64,000 nucleotides of DNA from Longispora sp040681875 (GCF_040681875.1 NZ_JBFAZP010000012.1:62001-126000); one strand, 5' to 3'; shown: positions 25,169-33,616, counted from the first letter of the stretch. Translations and numbers: made by a program. The notes: a model not told the origin generated them from the letters alone.

Positions 25169-25858
25169 ATGCCAACAGTCGCCCTCCCCGACGTCACCCT
25201 GCACTACACAGAGGTCGGTGACCCGACGGCGCCGCCCGTGGTGCTCCTGCACGGCACGCCCGCCAACTCCACCCGCTGGACCGACATCGCCGCCGCCCTC
25301 GCCGACGGCTACCGGGTCATCGCCGTCGACCAGCGGGGCCACGGCCGCAGCGGCCACACCCCGACCTACTCGTTCGAGTCCTACCGCCGGGACGTCCTCG
25401 ACTTCGCCGACGCCCTCGGCCTCGACCGGTTCGCCCTGGTGGGCCACTCGATGGGTGGCACCGTCGCGTGCCTGTTCGCCGAGCACCACTCCGACCGGCT
25501 GACGGCGCTGGTCCTGGTGGACTCGCCGCCGCCCCGGGAACCCGGCGACTGGGACCCGGGGCCACGCCCGACCGGCGACCTGGACTACGACTGGAACGTG
25601 CTGCCGGCCATCTTCGCCCAGCTCAACAAGCCCGACCCGGCGTGGTGGGCGGAGCTCCCCCGGATCGCGGTACCGACGCTGCTGGTCAGCGGGGGCTCCA
25701 CGAGTCCGGTACCCCCGGAATGGAATGTCGATCTGGTCTCGCTGGTGCCCGGGGCGCGGCTGGTGACCATCGAGGGCGCGGGCCACCAGGTCCACACGAA
25801 CCGCCCCACGGAGTTCCTGGCCGCCGTCCGCCCGTTCCTCGACAGCACCGCGCGCTGA
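25169..25858 (+). CDS. Alpha/beta hydrolase
   Basis: The 229-residue cytoplasmic hydrolase has the oxyanion motif LLHGTPANSTRW, the GHGRSG loop, the nucleophile elbow GHSMGG (Ser near residue 95), an Asp in the LLVSGG region and the catalytic His in EGAGHQVH. The cap domain is short. The closest general group is the haloperoxidase/esterase-like hydrolases; the substrate is unknown. The ATG at 25169 matches the family N-terminus (MPTVALPDVTLHYTEVG). Confidence 0.88.
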   Translation: MPTVALPDVTLHYTEVGDPTAPPVVLLHGTPANSTRWTDIAAALADGYRVIAVDQRGHGRSGHTPTYSFESYRRDVLDFADALGLDRFALVGHSMGGTVACLFAEHHSDRLTALVLVDSPPPREPGDWDPGPRPTGDLDYDWNVLPAIFAQLNKPDPAWWAELPRIAVPTLLVSGGSTSPVPPEWNVDLVSLVPGARLVTIEGAGHQVHTNRPTEFLAAVRPFLDSTAR

Positions 25859-25868
25859 CGCCGGGGAC

Positions 25869-25964
25869 TCAGCAGCTCCAGAGAAGTCCGACGGGCTCGA
25901 CGGGTACGGCGCCGGCGGTCAGCTCGGCCAGCCCGAACGTACTTCCGTGGTCCCGTCGGGCCAT
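25869..25964 (-). CDS. 31-residue peptide gene divergent from the ClpX-zinc-finger regulator
   Basis: A short frame with a strong ribosome-binding site (AAGGAG, 4 bases before ATG) encodes MARRDHGSTFGLAELTAGAV and ends with GLLWSC. It reads toward the alpha/beta-hydrolase 3' end, and its promoter would overlap the twin palindromes at 25989-26027. The lone C-terminal Cys and small size recall a precursor or signalling peptide, but no modification enzyme is adjacent. It could be a chance frame. Confidence 0.4.
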   Translation of the reverse strand: MARRDHGSTFGLAELTAGAVPVEPVGLLWSC

Positions 25965-25988
25965 CGATCTCCTTGACCGGGCGAAATT

Positions 25989-26027
25989 GTCAGGACTACC
26001 CTGACAACACGTCAGGGTTATCCTGAC
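25989..26027. promoter_or_regulatory. Two tandem palindromic operators upstream of the ClpX-zinc-finger/HTH gene
   Basis: GTCAGGACTACCCTGAC (25989-26005) and GTCAGGGTTATCCTGAC (26011-26027) each have perfect 6-bp arms around a 5-bp centre. They are 22 bp apart, about two helical turns. They lie in the 90-bp divergent spacer, 28 bases before the preferred start at 26055. Confidence 0.82.
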
Positions 26028-26054
26028 GCCATGCCATCGAAGAGGAGAAAGCCC

Positions 26055-26411
26055 ATGCTCTCCACCGCGGCCCCCGCCCTCCCGCGCTGCTCGTTCTGCG
26101 GCAAACACGAGAACGAGATCGCCACCCTCATCGCCGGCCCCGGCGTCTACATCTGCGACGAATGCGTCCAGCTCTGCGACCTGCTGGTCGCCGGCCAGCC
26201 CACCCCCACGTTCCCGAAGCTCGACGACAAGACCGACGAGGAGCTCCTCGCGGACTTGGCCCGACTGGACGCCTCGCGCGACCAGGTCGACGTCGCCGTC
26301 CACGACCGGGCGCGCCGGCTGCGGGGCAGGTCGGTGACGTGGACCCGGATCGGGGAGGCGCTCGGGGTGAGCCGGCAGTCGGCGTGGGAGCGGTTCTCGG
26401 GCGAGGAGTAA
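26055..26411 (+). CDS. Small protein with ClpX-type C4 zinc finger and HTH
   Basis: The 118-residue protein has a ClpX zinc-binding domain at residues about 8-50 (CSFCGKHENEIATLIAGP, then YICDECVQLC), the element by which ClpX recognises substrates and adaptors. A helical linker (DEELLADLARLDASRDQVD) leads to an HTH (VTWTRIGEALGVSRQSAWERF) at the C-terminus. The start is set at 26055 because GAGGAG lies 8 bases upstream; an in-frame ATG at 26031 has none. It probably autoregulates through the two upstream palindromes. No ATPase domain is present. Confidence 0.85.
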   Translation: MLSTAAPALPRCSFCGKHENEIATLIAGPGVYICDECVQLCDLLVAGQPTPTFPKLDDKTDEELLADLARLDASRDQVDVAVHDRARRLRGRSVTWTRIGEALGVSRQSAWERFSGEE

Positions 26412-26626
26412 GGCCCGCGTGCGGCCGACGCTCGGATCGCGCCGTGCTGCACCTGACCTCCGGCTCGCTTCCGAGGTGATGCACGGAGGAGCCCTGTGCG
26501 GCGGCCCCGACATTGCGGCGCCGCTGTCCACAATGGTCGCCGCTGCGGGCTACTTCCACGGACGGCGGGGCTCGACTGTCGCGGGTAGGATCCCGGGGAT
26601 CCCCACCGACTCCGCAGAGGTTCACC

Positions 26627-27283
26627 ATGACGTTTCCCGACCCGAACGCCCAGCACGTGTCGATGCAGCCCACGGACACCACCGTGGTCTGGTCCGGCCA
26701 GAGCGAGGACCTGACCAACCTGGCCACGGGCGGCCGGCTCTCCACGGCGGCGTACAAGCTCACCCGCGACGGCCTGCACTTCGAGGCGGGCGTGCTGTCC
26801 CGGACGGCCGAGGTCATTCCCCTGTGGGCGGTACTCGACGTGGACCTGCGGCAGTCCCTCACCCAGCGGGCGCGGAGCGTCGCCGACCTCGTGGTGCGCC
26901 TCGACCCGAAGGGCTACAAGTACGGGCAGACCCTCGTGGTGCTGCGTTCCATCCGGGGCGCCGAGCAGGTCCGCACGACGATCATCCAGCAGGCCAACAC
27001 GGCGCGGGCGACGGCGCACCAGTTCCACCACCAGCTGGAGATCCAGCGCCGGCAGGCGGGGGCTTCGCAGGTGAACGTGGGGGTCATGCCCCAGGGTGTT
27101 CCCCAGGGAACCGCACCGCAGGGGGTCGTGCCGCAGGGGCTGGGCGCGCCCGCACCGGCCGCGTTGGCTGCCGCGCCCGGCGACGATCTGCTGACCAGGC
27201 TGGAGCGGCTGGCGGCTCTGCACTCCTCCGGGGCACTCACGGCGGAGGAGTTCACGGCCGCGAAGGCCAAGCTACTGAGCTAG
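26627..27283 (+). CDS. PH-domain protein with C-terminal SHOCT motif
   Basis: The 218-residue soluble protein has an N-terminal bacterial PH-like beta domain (residues about 20-125: WSGQSEDLTNLATGG, YKLTRDGLHFEAGVL, PLWAVLDVDL). A Gln/Gly/Pro linker (QGVPQGTAPQGVVPQG) follows, then a SHOCT helix pair at the end (LLTRLERLAALHSSGALTAEEFTAAKAKLL). SHOCT segments usually mediate oligomerisation. The function is unknown. The ATG is at the family start; 215 bp of upstream spacer contains no recognisable gene. Confidence 0.85.
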   Translation: MTFPDPNAQHVSMQPTDTTVVWSGQSEDLTNLATGGRLSTAAYKLTRDGLHFEAGVLSRTAEVIPLWAVLDVDLRQSLTQRARSVADLVVRLDPKGYKYGQTLVVLRSIRGAEQVRTTIIQQANTARATAHQFHHQLEIQRRQAGASQVNVGVMPQGVPQGTAPQGVVPQGLGAPAPAALAAAPGDDLLTRLERLAALHSSGALTAEEFTAAKAKLLS

Positions 27284-27495
27284 GCGGTCGGGCCTCGCGG
27301 CGGTCTGGCTCTGTTGTGGGAAGGCTCCACGGCGGCGGTTCGGCCGCCCACGGCTAGTACCCGTCGAAGGGGTTTGTGTCGGGGGTCGATCCAGTTGGCG
27401 AATCCGGGGTCAGCCAGGTCGAGGCTGGACAGCACCACGCCCAGCGACACGATCATCAGCACCACGGCTGGCCGGGTGCGCTGATTGTCCCCCAT
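27280..27495 (-). CDS. Possible small single-helix membrane protein
   Basis: A 71-codon frame begins MGDNQRTRPAVVLMIVSLGV, with one hydrophobic segment near the N-terminus followed by a basic, low-complexity tail. GGAAGG lies about 12 bases upstream of the ATG, which is far. Its stop overlaps the end of the SHOCT gene on the other strand. If it is not coding, the 300-bp gap 27284-27585 has no other gene. Confidence 0.3.
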   Translation of the reverse strand: MGDNQRTRPAVVLMIVSLGVVLSSLDLADPGFANWIDPRHKPLRRVLAVGGRTAAVEPSHNRARPPRGPTA

Positions 27496-27585
27496 GGACA
27501 GAAACCTTCCGGTCGGGCGGGGCACCCGGTTGGCACCCCACCCCGGTGCAGACCGGCCCGGTACCGGAAAGGAATCGGTGGCTGA

Positions 27586-28023
27586 CTACGCGACGCAGAA
27601 CTCGTTGCGCTCCGGGTCCGCCATCGTCACCCCGTAGTGGCCGTCGCTGTCGGACCTGCTCAGGACGGTCGCGCCGAGCTGGGACAGGCGCGCCACCTCG
27701 GCGTCGACCCTCTGCCGGCGCTCCGCCACCGGGACCGACCGGCCGCCGCTGACCAGCACGTCGAAGTGCAGCCGGTTCTTGAGGGTCTTGAGCTCCGGGA
27801 CGATTTGGAACCAGATGGCCGGCCCGGCGCCGGTGGGGTCGACGAGCCGGTCGACGCAGTCACTGTCGCCGAGCTCCTCGGCCGGCACGCCCACGCTCAG
27901 GTAGAAATCCCGCCAGGTGGCGTGCCCTGCGGGCGGATCCGCCGCCCGGTAGCCCAGCGTGGCCGCCCAGAACGGGACCAGCAGGTCGGGCTCGGCGCAG
28001 TCGATGGTGATCTGGAAGGTCAT
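27586..28023 (-). CDS. VOC-superfamily (glyoxalase-like) protein
   Basis: The 145-residue protein has the paired beta-alpha-beta-beta-beta arrangement: MTFQITIDCAEPDLLVPFWAATLGY in the first half and NRLHFDVLV with DPERNEFCV at the end. This is the glyoxalase/bleomycin-resistance-like family common in actinobacteria (DUF4865/VOC-type). The metal-ligand pattern is incomplete, so no reaction is assigned. It starts at ATG 28023. Confidence 0.85.
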   Translation of the reverse strand: MTFQITIDCAEPDLLVPFWAATLGYRAADPPAGHATWRDFYLSVGVPAEELGDSDCVDRLVDPTGAGPAIWFQIVPELKTLKNRLHFDVLVSGGRSVPVAERRQRVDAEVARLSQLGATVLSRSDSDGHYGVTMADPERNEFCVA

Positions 28024-28129
28024 GGCACCGATCCTGCCCGGAGGGTCCGACAGTTTCAGGGTGTGACGGCGGCCTGGGTTCCTGAACTTTACGCGCAAGT
28101 AGGTTTATCCCTGACGATCCTGTCGGAGG

Positions 28130-28502
28130 TCAGCCGGCGAGGGCGTAGCTGAGGCGTTCGAGTTGGCTGGTGCGGGTGTGTTCGGGTGTTCGTCCTGACC
28201 AGTGGACGTTGAGGCGGATCAGGTTGAGCGCAGCGGCTTCCAGTCGATCCGGGCCCGCACCGCCTCCGCCGCCTGCCGGTCAGATTCGCCGCGAACTGCA
28301 ACACCGTCACCAGCGCCAACTGCCCCGGAGATAAGCCCGGCCGGCCCCGGACCGCGAACGCGCCAGCGAACCGCTCGTCGCAGAACAGCTCCCCGAGCTC
28401 GTCGCGGACCCGCATCGCGAGGGTCGGCCGGACGAACGCCGCCCGCGCCACCCTCTCCGTCAACTCCGGGACCACGGGCAACCTGCGCGGACTCAACGAC
28501 AC
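28130..28502 (-). pseudogene. Remnant of an IS1182-family DDE transposase
   Basis: The N-terminal segment (VPELTERVARAAF, LAMRVRDELGELFCDERFAGAF, RGRPGLSPGQLALVTVLQFAANLT) is typical of the IS1182 transposase. A frameshift near 28280 moves the reading to DRQAAEAVRARIDWK. The catalytic middle is missing, and the sequence joins the C-terminal end of such proteins (LNLIRLNVHWSGRTPEHTRT to SYALAG and stop, 28130-28230). About 120 of roughly 500 residues remain. Internal deletion plus frameshift make it inactive; inverted ends were not identified. Confidence 0.85.
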
Positions 28503-28758
28503 CAGCAACCTCCCGCTCGCCGGACACAACGAGGGCGACCAGCAGAAGCGGTCACCTCCATGCGTCAACGACGATCACCATCCAAGGGTGTCGAATTCGC
28601 CAACAGGATCGGGGTCGCGTGCACAATCGGCGCGTACGGCGTGCGGCCCTACCGTTCCCCAACCGCTCCCGTTGAGCCCCCAGGACCGCCGATCCTCCGG
28701 CCGAACGTCGGGACCTGTCGCTCGCCGACCAGACCGCCTCCGCAGGCCACCCGTGTCG
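28503..28758. other. Non-coding spacer beside the transposase remnant
   Basis: About 255 bases hold no convincing gene. Frames on both strands lack start signals and domain sequence. The part nearest the remnant may be residual insertion-sequence end. Confidence 0.5.
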
Positions 28759-29172
28759 CTACGGGGACACCCGGCTCCCCGAGAGCTGAATGACCACGTC
28801 ACCGGTGGCCGGGTCAAGGAGAGTCTCGACGCAGGCCTCCCGCCTGTCGACAAAGGAGTTCGGCCGACAGGCGGCCCCGTTGCCGTCGAGCCGCCACTCG
28901 TGCTTCTCCTTGAGATGCTCACGGACCTGGTCGAGAACCTGGACCGGCGACGCCCCGGATGTGCTCCGCACGGTGATCCGCCACGTACAGACCCCCGATC
29001 CGCAGTTCCCCGAGCCTGTCTCGCCCTTCTGGCCGCTGAGACCGGCGGGCAGGGGCAGCGCCTCATCCTCGTGCGGGAGGAAGGGTTCGGACCGCTCGGC
29101 GTAGAGCATCAGGGAGCAGCAGCCCACGACGACCACGGTGACCGCGGCGATCCATCCGACCCTGATGCGCAT
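28759..29172 (-). CDS. Membrane-anchored hypothetical protein
   Basis: The 137-residue protein has an N-terminal signal anchor (VGWIAAVTVVVVGCCSLMLYA), then a soluble extracytoplasmic domain with four cysteines (GNCGSGVCTW, AACRPN, EACVETL). The Cys pairs suggest disulfides; GCC in the signal region is not a clean lipobox. ATG at 29172 is used. It is unlike anything I recognise and stands alone between an IS remnant and the tRNA gene. Confidence 0.65.
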   Translation of the reverse strand: MRIRVGWIAAVTVVVVGCCSLMLYAERSEPFLPHEDEALPLPAGLSGQKGETGSGNCGSGVCTWRITVRSTSGASPVQVLDQVREHLKEKHEWRLDGNGAACRPNSFVDRREACVETLLDPATGDVVIQLSGSRVSP

Positions 29173-29381
29173 GCGGCCACATCCTGCCAGCCGGCACCGG
29201 GGAATTCAGCCCCGGAAGTTCCGTACCCGGAGCATCCCGTGCGGCCAGGCTGACCTACACGTCGAATTGGCTGGGCCGGTCACCAGCGCCCGGTAGCGAC
29301 GGGATGAAGGAGCCGCGCGAATGTGATGGGTGGTGGCTGAGTAGGCCTCGTACCCGATGAATGATTGTTGATCAGAATACG
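29173..29381. other. Spacer before the tRNA terminator
   Basis: About 210 bases show no gene; the stretch nearest the tRNA terminator is AT-richer. Confidence 0.5.
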
Positions 29382-29416
29382 AAAAAGGCCTTCCAGGTTT
29401 CCCTGGAAGACCATTT
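29382..29416 (-). terminator. Rho-independent terminator of the tRNA gene
   Basis: Read on the minus strand, GGTCTTCCAGG, a GAAA loop and CCTGGAAGGCC form an 11-position stem with one mismatch, followed by TTTTT. It sits 7 bases after the tRNA 3' end. Confidence 0.85.
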
Positions 29417-29422
29417 TCCGTT

Positions 29423-29499
29423 TGGTAGCGGGGACAGGATTTGAACCTGTGACCTCTGGGTTATGAGCCCAGCGAGCTACCGAGCTGCTCCACCCCGCG
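29423..29499 (-). tRNA. Initiator tRNA-fMet (CAT anticodon)
   Basis: The 77-nt gene starts CGCGGGGTGGAGCAG on the minus strand and has anticodon loop CTCATAA within a stem that carries the three G:C pairs (GGG/CCC) diagnostic of initiators. The T arm is CAGGTTCAAATCCTG and the 3' CCA is encoded. Position 1 (C) faces T72 rather than forming a Watson-Crick pair, the mismatch expected of initiator tRNA. Confidence 0.95.
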
Positions 29500-29545
29500 C
29501 CGCTTCAGCGATTCTTTCGCGTTCCGTTCCTCGCTGACTTGAGTA

Positions 29546-29574
29546 ACAGTAGCCCATGGGGTGTGGATCAACAA
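29546..29574 (-). promoter_or_regulatory. Candidate promoter of tRNA-fMet
   Basis: On the minus strand, TTGTTG (29569-29574) and TACTGT (29546-29551) are separated by 17 bp, close to housekeeping-sigma spacing. It lies about 47 bp upstream of the mature tRNA 5' end. Confidence 0.65.
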
Positions 29575-29577
29575 ATC

Positions 29578-29613
29578 GGCCCCTCCCCGCCCAGGAACAG
29601 GCGGGAAGGGGCC
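29578..29613 (-). terminator. Terminator of the UPF0182 gene
   Basis: GGCCCCTTCCCGCC and GGCGGGGAGGGGCC form a long stem with an 8-base loop, followed by GATTTGTT on the minus strand. It directly follows the UPF0182 stop. Confidence 0.8.
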
Positions 29614-29617
29614 ACCA

Positions 29618-32530
29618 TCATCGGGCCGCGGGCGTCTTCTTCTGCGCCTCTTCGAACTCCTTGATCGCGGTGTCCAGGTTCTTCAGGGCCTTGCCGTAGG
29701 CCTCGAAGTCCCCGGAGGCCTGGGTGCGCCGGACCTCGTCGATGGCGGCCTGCATCTTGGCCACCGCCGCCGCCAGGTCACCCGAGGGGGGCACCGGGGT
29801 GGGGGTCGGGGTCGGCGTACCCGTCGTGGGTGGTGTGGTCGTCGGTGGCGTCGTGGGGCGGCCGGCCGCGGCCTGGCGGACGATCTGGTCGAGCGCCGCC
29901 TCCAGGGTGTCGCCGTAGCCGACGTAGTCGCCCTGGCCGTAGGTGACCAGGACCTTCTTCGCCTGTGGGTAGTTGGTGCCGCCGGTGCCGCCCTGGATGT
30001 AGAGCGGTTCGACGTAGAGCAGGCCGCCGCCGATCGGCAGGGTGAGCAGGTTGCCCTTGATGAGCTTCGACGGGGGCGTGTTGAACAGGGCGATGTCCCG
30101 GTTCACCTCGGGGCTGCTCAGGAGCTTCTGCTGGGCCAGGCCGGGGCCGAGGAGGCCCTGGACGCTGCCGAGGTCGAGCAGGTCGATCTTCGGGGTGCCG
30201 TCGGCCGTGTAGGAGGCGGACATCATCGACGCCAGGTTGGGCCGGTTGCGCGGCGTCATCGAGGCGGTCAGTTGGAAGGTCTGCTTGTCCTGGCCGGGGA
30301 ACTGGGTGAGCAGGTAGTACGCCGGCTGGGGGGACTTGGCGTCGTGGGTCGGGTCGTCCGGGACCTGCCAGAAGTCGTCGCCGGAGAAGTACTGCTTCGG
30401 GTCGCTGACGTGGAACTTGGTCAGCAGGTCGCGCTGGACCTTGAACAGGTCCTCGGGGTAGCGCAGGTGGTCCATCAGCTCCGGGGAGATGGCGGACTTG
30501 GGCTTGACCACGTCGCCGCCGAACGCCTTGTTCCAGGCCTTCAGGATCGGGTCCTTCTCGTCCCACGCGTACAGGCTGACCGTGCCGTCGTACGCGTCGA
30601 CGGTGGCCTTCACCGAGTTGCGCATGTAGTTGACGTCCTGGCGGGCCTGCGCGACGGTGCCGGCCCCGGTCTGGGCGTCGCGGGCCGCGTCGCGGAGGTT
30701 GACCTTCTGCGAGTACGGCACGGTGGAGGAGGTCGTGTAGCCGTCGACGATCCAGACGATCCGGCCGCTGACGACCGCCGGGTACGGGTCGCCGTCGACT
30801 GTGAGGAACGGCGCGGCCTTCTCGACCCGGTCGCGCGGGTTGCGCACGTACAGCACCTTGGAGTTGTCGTTCAGGGCGCTGGAGAGCAGGAAGTTCGCCT
30901 CGCGGTACTTGAGGGCGAACAGCGTCTTGCGCAGCAGGTTGTCGACCTTCACGCCACCGGCGCCGGCGTAGGTGAAGTTGGTCTGCTGCTCGCCGGCGGT
31001 CGGCCGGTCGAACTCGATGTCCTTGCCGCCGGTCTCCTTGCCGACGATCGAGTAGTCGCTCATCAGCTCGCCGTAGTACACCCGGGGCTGCTCGGTCGGG
31101 ATCTTGTCGCCCCGGTCGGCGCACTCGCTGCTCTGGGAGTTCTTCCCGTCGTCGAGGAAGCCGGAGGAGAAGTACGGCTGGCCGCCGCAGACCACCTTGT
31201 TGGCGGGCGCGCCCACGAAGCCGTACCCGTGGGTGAAGACGGTGTGCCGGTTCTGCCAGTTGGTCTGGTTGTCGCGCAGGTTCGCCGGGTTGATCTCGCG
31301 CACGCCGACGACGTAGTCCTGGGTCTTGCCGTCGACGGTGTACCGGTCGATGTCGAGCTTCGCCCCGAAGTCGTAGAACCCGCGGACCTGCTGGAGCTGG
31401 GTGTACGTCTCGGAGACCACCGCCGGGTCGAGCAGCCGGACGTTGGTGATGCTGGGGTCCTTGGTCAGGTCAGCCGGTGGGGTGATCGAGGTGATCGGAT
31501 ACTGCTTGCGTTCCACCTTGTCGAGCCCGTAGCCGTACCGGGTGGAGTCGATGGCCCGTTTGATGTAGTCGGCCTCCTTCTCCCGGCTGTTCGGCTTGAC
31601 CTCGATGGCCTGCACGGCCGCCGGGTAGATGCCGCCGACCGCGACGGCCGCGAGCCCGAGCAGCGCGAGCGCGGCGCCCGGCCAGACCAGGTTGCGCATG
31701 ACGGCGTTGGAGAAGACCAGGATCGCGATGGCCACGACGATGGAGATCCAGGCCAGGATCTCCTTGGCGGGCAACAGCGCGTTGATGTCGGTGTACCCGG
31801 CGCCGGCCACGTCGGTGCTCTGGTTCTGTCCGAGCAGCATGCCGCGCCGGTCCAGCCAGTAGGCGACGGCCTTGAGGAGCACGAACACGGCCACCAGGGC
31901 GGTGAGGTGCGCGCGGGCGGCGGCGGACATCCGGTCGCCGGCGCCCTCCAGCCGGACCGCGCCGTAGAGGTAGTGCAGGGCGAGCGCGCCGAGGAGGCAC
32001 AGCACCGTGGTGGTGAAGGCGACACCCAGGAGATAGCGCCAGAAGGGGTACTCGAAGACGTAGAAGCCGAGGTCCACCTTGAACTGGGGGTCCACGACGT
32101 CGAACTTGCCGCCGTTGCGGAACAGCAGCCACTGCTGCCAGTGGCCCTGGGCCGACAGGCCGGTGAGCACGCCGAGCAGGACGGCCGTGCCGCCGAGCAC
32201 CCAGCGGATCCGGGGGGTGATCGCCATCCGGTACCGGTCGAGGGCGCGTTGCGCGGGTGAACCCGACGGCAGCAGCGGCCGGAGCCGGAAGGCGAGGAAC
32301 AGGTTGCCGGCCACGAGGGCGGCGACCGCGGCCCCGAACGCCACGAACATCAGGATCCGGGTGGTCAGCACCTCGCGGAACACGCCGGTGTACTTGACCT
32401 CGGCGAACCACAGCCAGTCCGTGTACGCGTCGACCGCCCAACTCAGGACCGTCATCAGCACCAGCAGCACCGCGAGGGTGCCCATCACGCGTCGGCCACG
32501 CCGGCTGACCCTCGGTATCGGAGTACGCAT
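29618..32530 (-). CDS. UPF0182-family large membrane protein
   Basis: The 970-residue protein has seven predicted membrane helices in the first 330 residues (LAVLLVLMTVLSWAVDAYTD onward), then a large extracytoplasmic domain (KPNSREKEADYIKRAI; GFVGAPANKVVCGGQP; SSTVPYSQKVNLRDAAR). It ends with a Pro/Thr-rich linker and a charged helical tail (MQAAIDEVRRTQASGDFEAYGKAL). The family is universal in actinobacteria (Rv3193c in M. tuberculosis) but its role is unknown. ATG at 32530 is preferred; a TTG 21 bases upstream is the alternative. The PDZ-Lon gene lies 51 bp upstream on the same strand. Confidence 0.92.
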   Translation of the reverse strand: MRTPIPRVSRRGRRVMGTLAVLLVLMTVLSWAVDAYTDWLWFAEVKYTGVFREVLTTRILMFVAFGAAVAALVAGNLFLAFRLRPLLPSGSPAQRALDRYRMAITPRIRWVLGGTAVLLGVLTGLSAQGHWQQWLLFRNGGKFDVVDPQFKVDLGFYVFEYPFWRYLLGVAFTTTVLCLLGALALHYLYGAVRLEGAGDRMSAAARAHLTALVAVFVLLKAVAYWLDRRGMLLGQNQSTDVAGAGYTDINALLPAKEILAWISIVVAIAILVFSNAVMRNLVWPGAALALLGLAAVAVGGIYPAAVQAIEVKPNSREKEADYIKRAIDSTRYGYGLDKVERKQYPITSITPPADLTKDPSITNVRLLDPAVVSETYTQLQQVRGFYDFGAKLDIDRYTVDGKTQDYVVGVREINPANLRDNQTNWQNRHTVFTHGYGFVGAPANKVVCGGQPYFSSGFLDDGKNSQSSECADRGDKIPTEQPRVYYGELMSDYSIVGKETGGKDIEFDRPTAGEQQTNFTYAGAGGVKVDNLLRKTLFALKYREANFLLSSALNDNSKVLYVRNPRDRVEKAAPFLTVDGDPYPAVVSGRIVWIVDGYTTSSTVPYSQKVNLRDAARDAQTGAGTVAQARQDVNYMRNSVKATVDAYDGTVSLYAWDEKDPILKAWNKAFGGDVVKPKSAISPELMDHLRYPEDLFKVQRDLLTKFHVSDPKQYFSGDDFWQVPDDPTHDAKSPQPAYYLLTQFPGQDKQTFQLTASMTPRNRPNLASMMSASYTADGTPKIDLLDLGSVQGLLGPGLAQQKLLSSPEVNRDIALFNTPPSKLIKGNLLTLPIGGGLLYVEPLYIQGGTGGTNYPQAKKVLVTYGQGDYVGYGDTLEAALDQIVRQAAAGRPTTPPTTTPPTTGTPTPTPTPVPPSGDLAAAVAKMQAAIDEVRRTQASGDFEAYGKALKNLDTAIKEFEEAQKKTPAAR

Positions 32531-32581
32531 CGCCACAGCTGGTTCTCCCAAGTCTCGTGAGCTTGGGGACCAGACTACGGG

Positions 32582-33616
32582 CTACTTACGGCCGGTGCCC
32601 TCGCACAGGACCGGCTCGCGGTGTTCGCGGATCGCGGTGAGGGCGGCCAGGGCGTCGTCGAGCGTCTTCACCTTGGCCAGGGGCAGGCCCGGAACGGCGT
32701 TCTTGACGGCCTCCGCGCAGTTGTCCGCGGGGGTGAGGAAGAACTTCGCGCCGTCCCGCTTCGCGCCGACGAGCTTCTGCGCGATGCCGCCGATCGGGCC
32801 GACGTTGCCGTTGTCGTCCATGGTTCCGGTGCCGGCGATGATGATGCCGCCGGTCAGGTCGGTGGCGTCCAGCTTGGCGAGGATGCCGAGGGTGAACATC
32901 AGGCCGGCGGACGGGCCGCCGATGTCGCCGAGCTTCACGTCGATCTTGAACGGGTGCGGCTGGATCGGCTCCAGGCTGACGCCGATCGCCGGGTCGCCCT
33001 TCTCGTTGGCCGCCGACGCGATCGGCACACTGCCCTTGACCCCGTCGCGGGTGTACTCGAAGACGAAGGTCGTCCCGACCGGCTTGGCCTTGATGAGATT
33101 GGCGATATCCGGTACGCCGGAAATGGCCGTTCCGTCGACCGCGGTCACGATGTCGCCCGGCTTGAGTCTGCCGTCGGCGGGCTTGCCGGCCGTGACCTCC
33201 TTGATGGAGATCTTCACCTCGTAGCCGAGCTTGCGGAGCGCGGCGGTCTCGGCGCTGGACTGCGAGCGCTGGAACTGCTGGGCGTTCTCGTTGTCGACCT
33301 GCTTCTGGCTCTTGTCGGGCGGGTAGACCAGCTCCCGGGGCACGACGGCCGTGTCGGTGTCGAACCAGAAGTAGACGGCCTCCATCAGGCTGATCTCGGG
33401 GCTCACCGAGACCGTGACCAGCCGGAGCTGCCCCTTGGGCTGGTAGGAGTCCCGCCCCTCGATCGTGATGATCGTCGCGTCCTTGTACTGGCCGAGGGTG
33501 TTCACGGTGGGGCCGGGGCCCAGCGCGACGTACGGCACCTTCACCCAGAGCAGGGCACCGGTGAGGATGCCCACCAGCACGATGCCGATCAGTACGGTCA
33601 CTCCCCGACGCCTCAT
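32582..33616 (-). CDS. Membrane-anchored PDZ and Lon-like serine protease (YlbL family)
   Basis: The 344-residue protein has one N-terminal membrane helix (TVLIGIVLVGILTGALLWV), a region reading VPYVALGPGPTVNTLG, a PDZ domain near residues 145-225 (LKPGDIVTAVDGTAISGVPDI), and a Lon-type proteolytic domain at the C-terminus. The catalytic Ser is in GGPSAGLMFTLG and the Lys in IGGIAQKLVGAKRDGA. It probably degrades or trims envelope proteins (Rv3194c homologue). It starts at ATG 33616, divergent from the DUF2342 gene by 54 bp. Confidence 0.9.
   Translation of the reverse strand: MRRRGVTVLIGIVLVGILTGALLWVKVPYVALGPGPTVNTLGQYKDATIITIEGRDSYQPKGQLRLVTVSVSPEISLMEAVYFWFDTDTAVVPRELVYPPDKSQKQVDNENAQQFQRSQSSAETAALRKLGYEVKISIKEVTAGKPADGRLKPGDIVTAVDGTAISGVPDIANLIKAKPVGTTFVFEYTRDGVKGSVPIASAANEKGDPAIGVSLEPIQPHPFKIDVKLGDIGGPSAGLMFTLGILAKLDATDLTGGIIIAGTGTMDDNGNVGPIGGIAQKLVGAKRDGAKFFLTPADNCAEAVKNAVPGLPLAKVKTLDDALAALTAIREHREPVLCEGTGRK

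Noticed and set aside
28560..28793. Plus-strand frame next to the IS remnant
   Set aside because: No ribosome site or domain; composition resembles random GC-rich frame.
29561..32260. Long plus-strand frame opposite the UPF0182 gene
   Set aside because: Shadow frame; it has no recognisable domain and the minus-strand protein is a known family.
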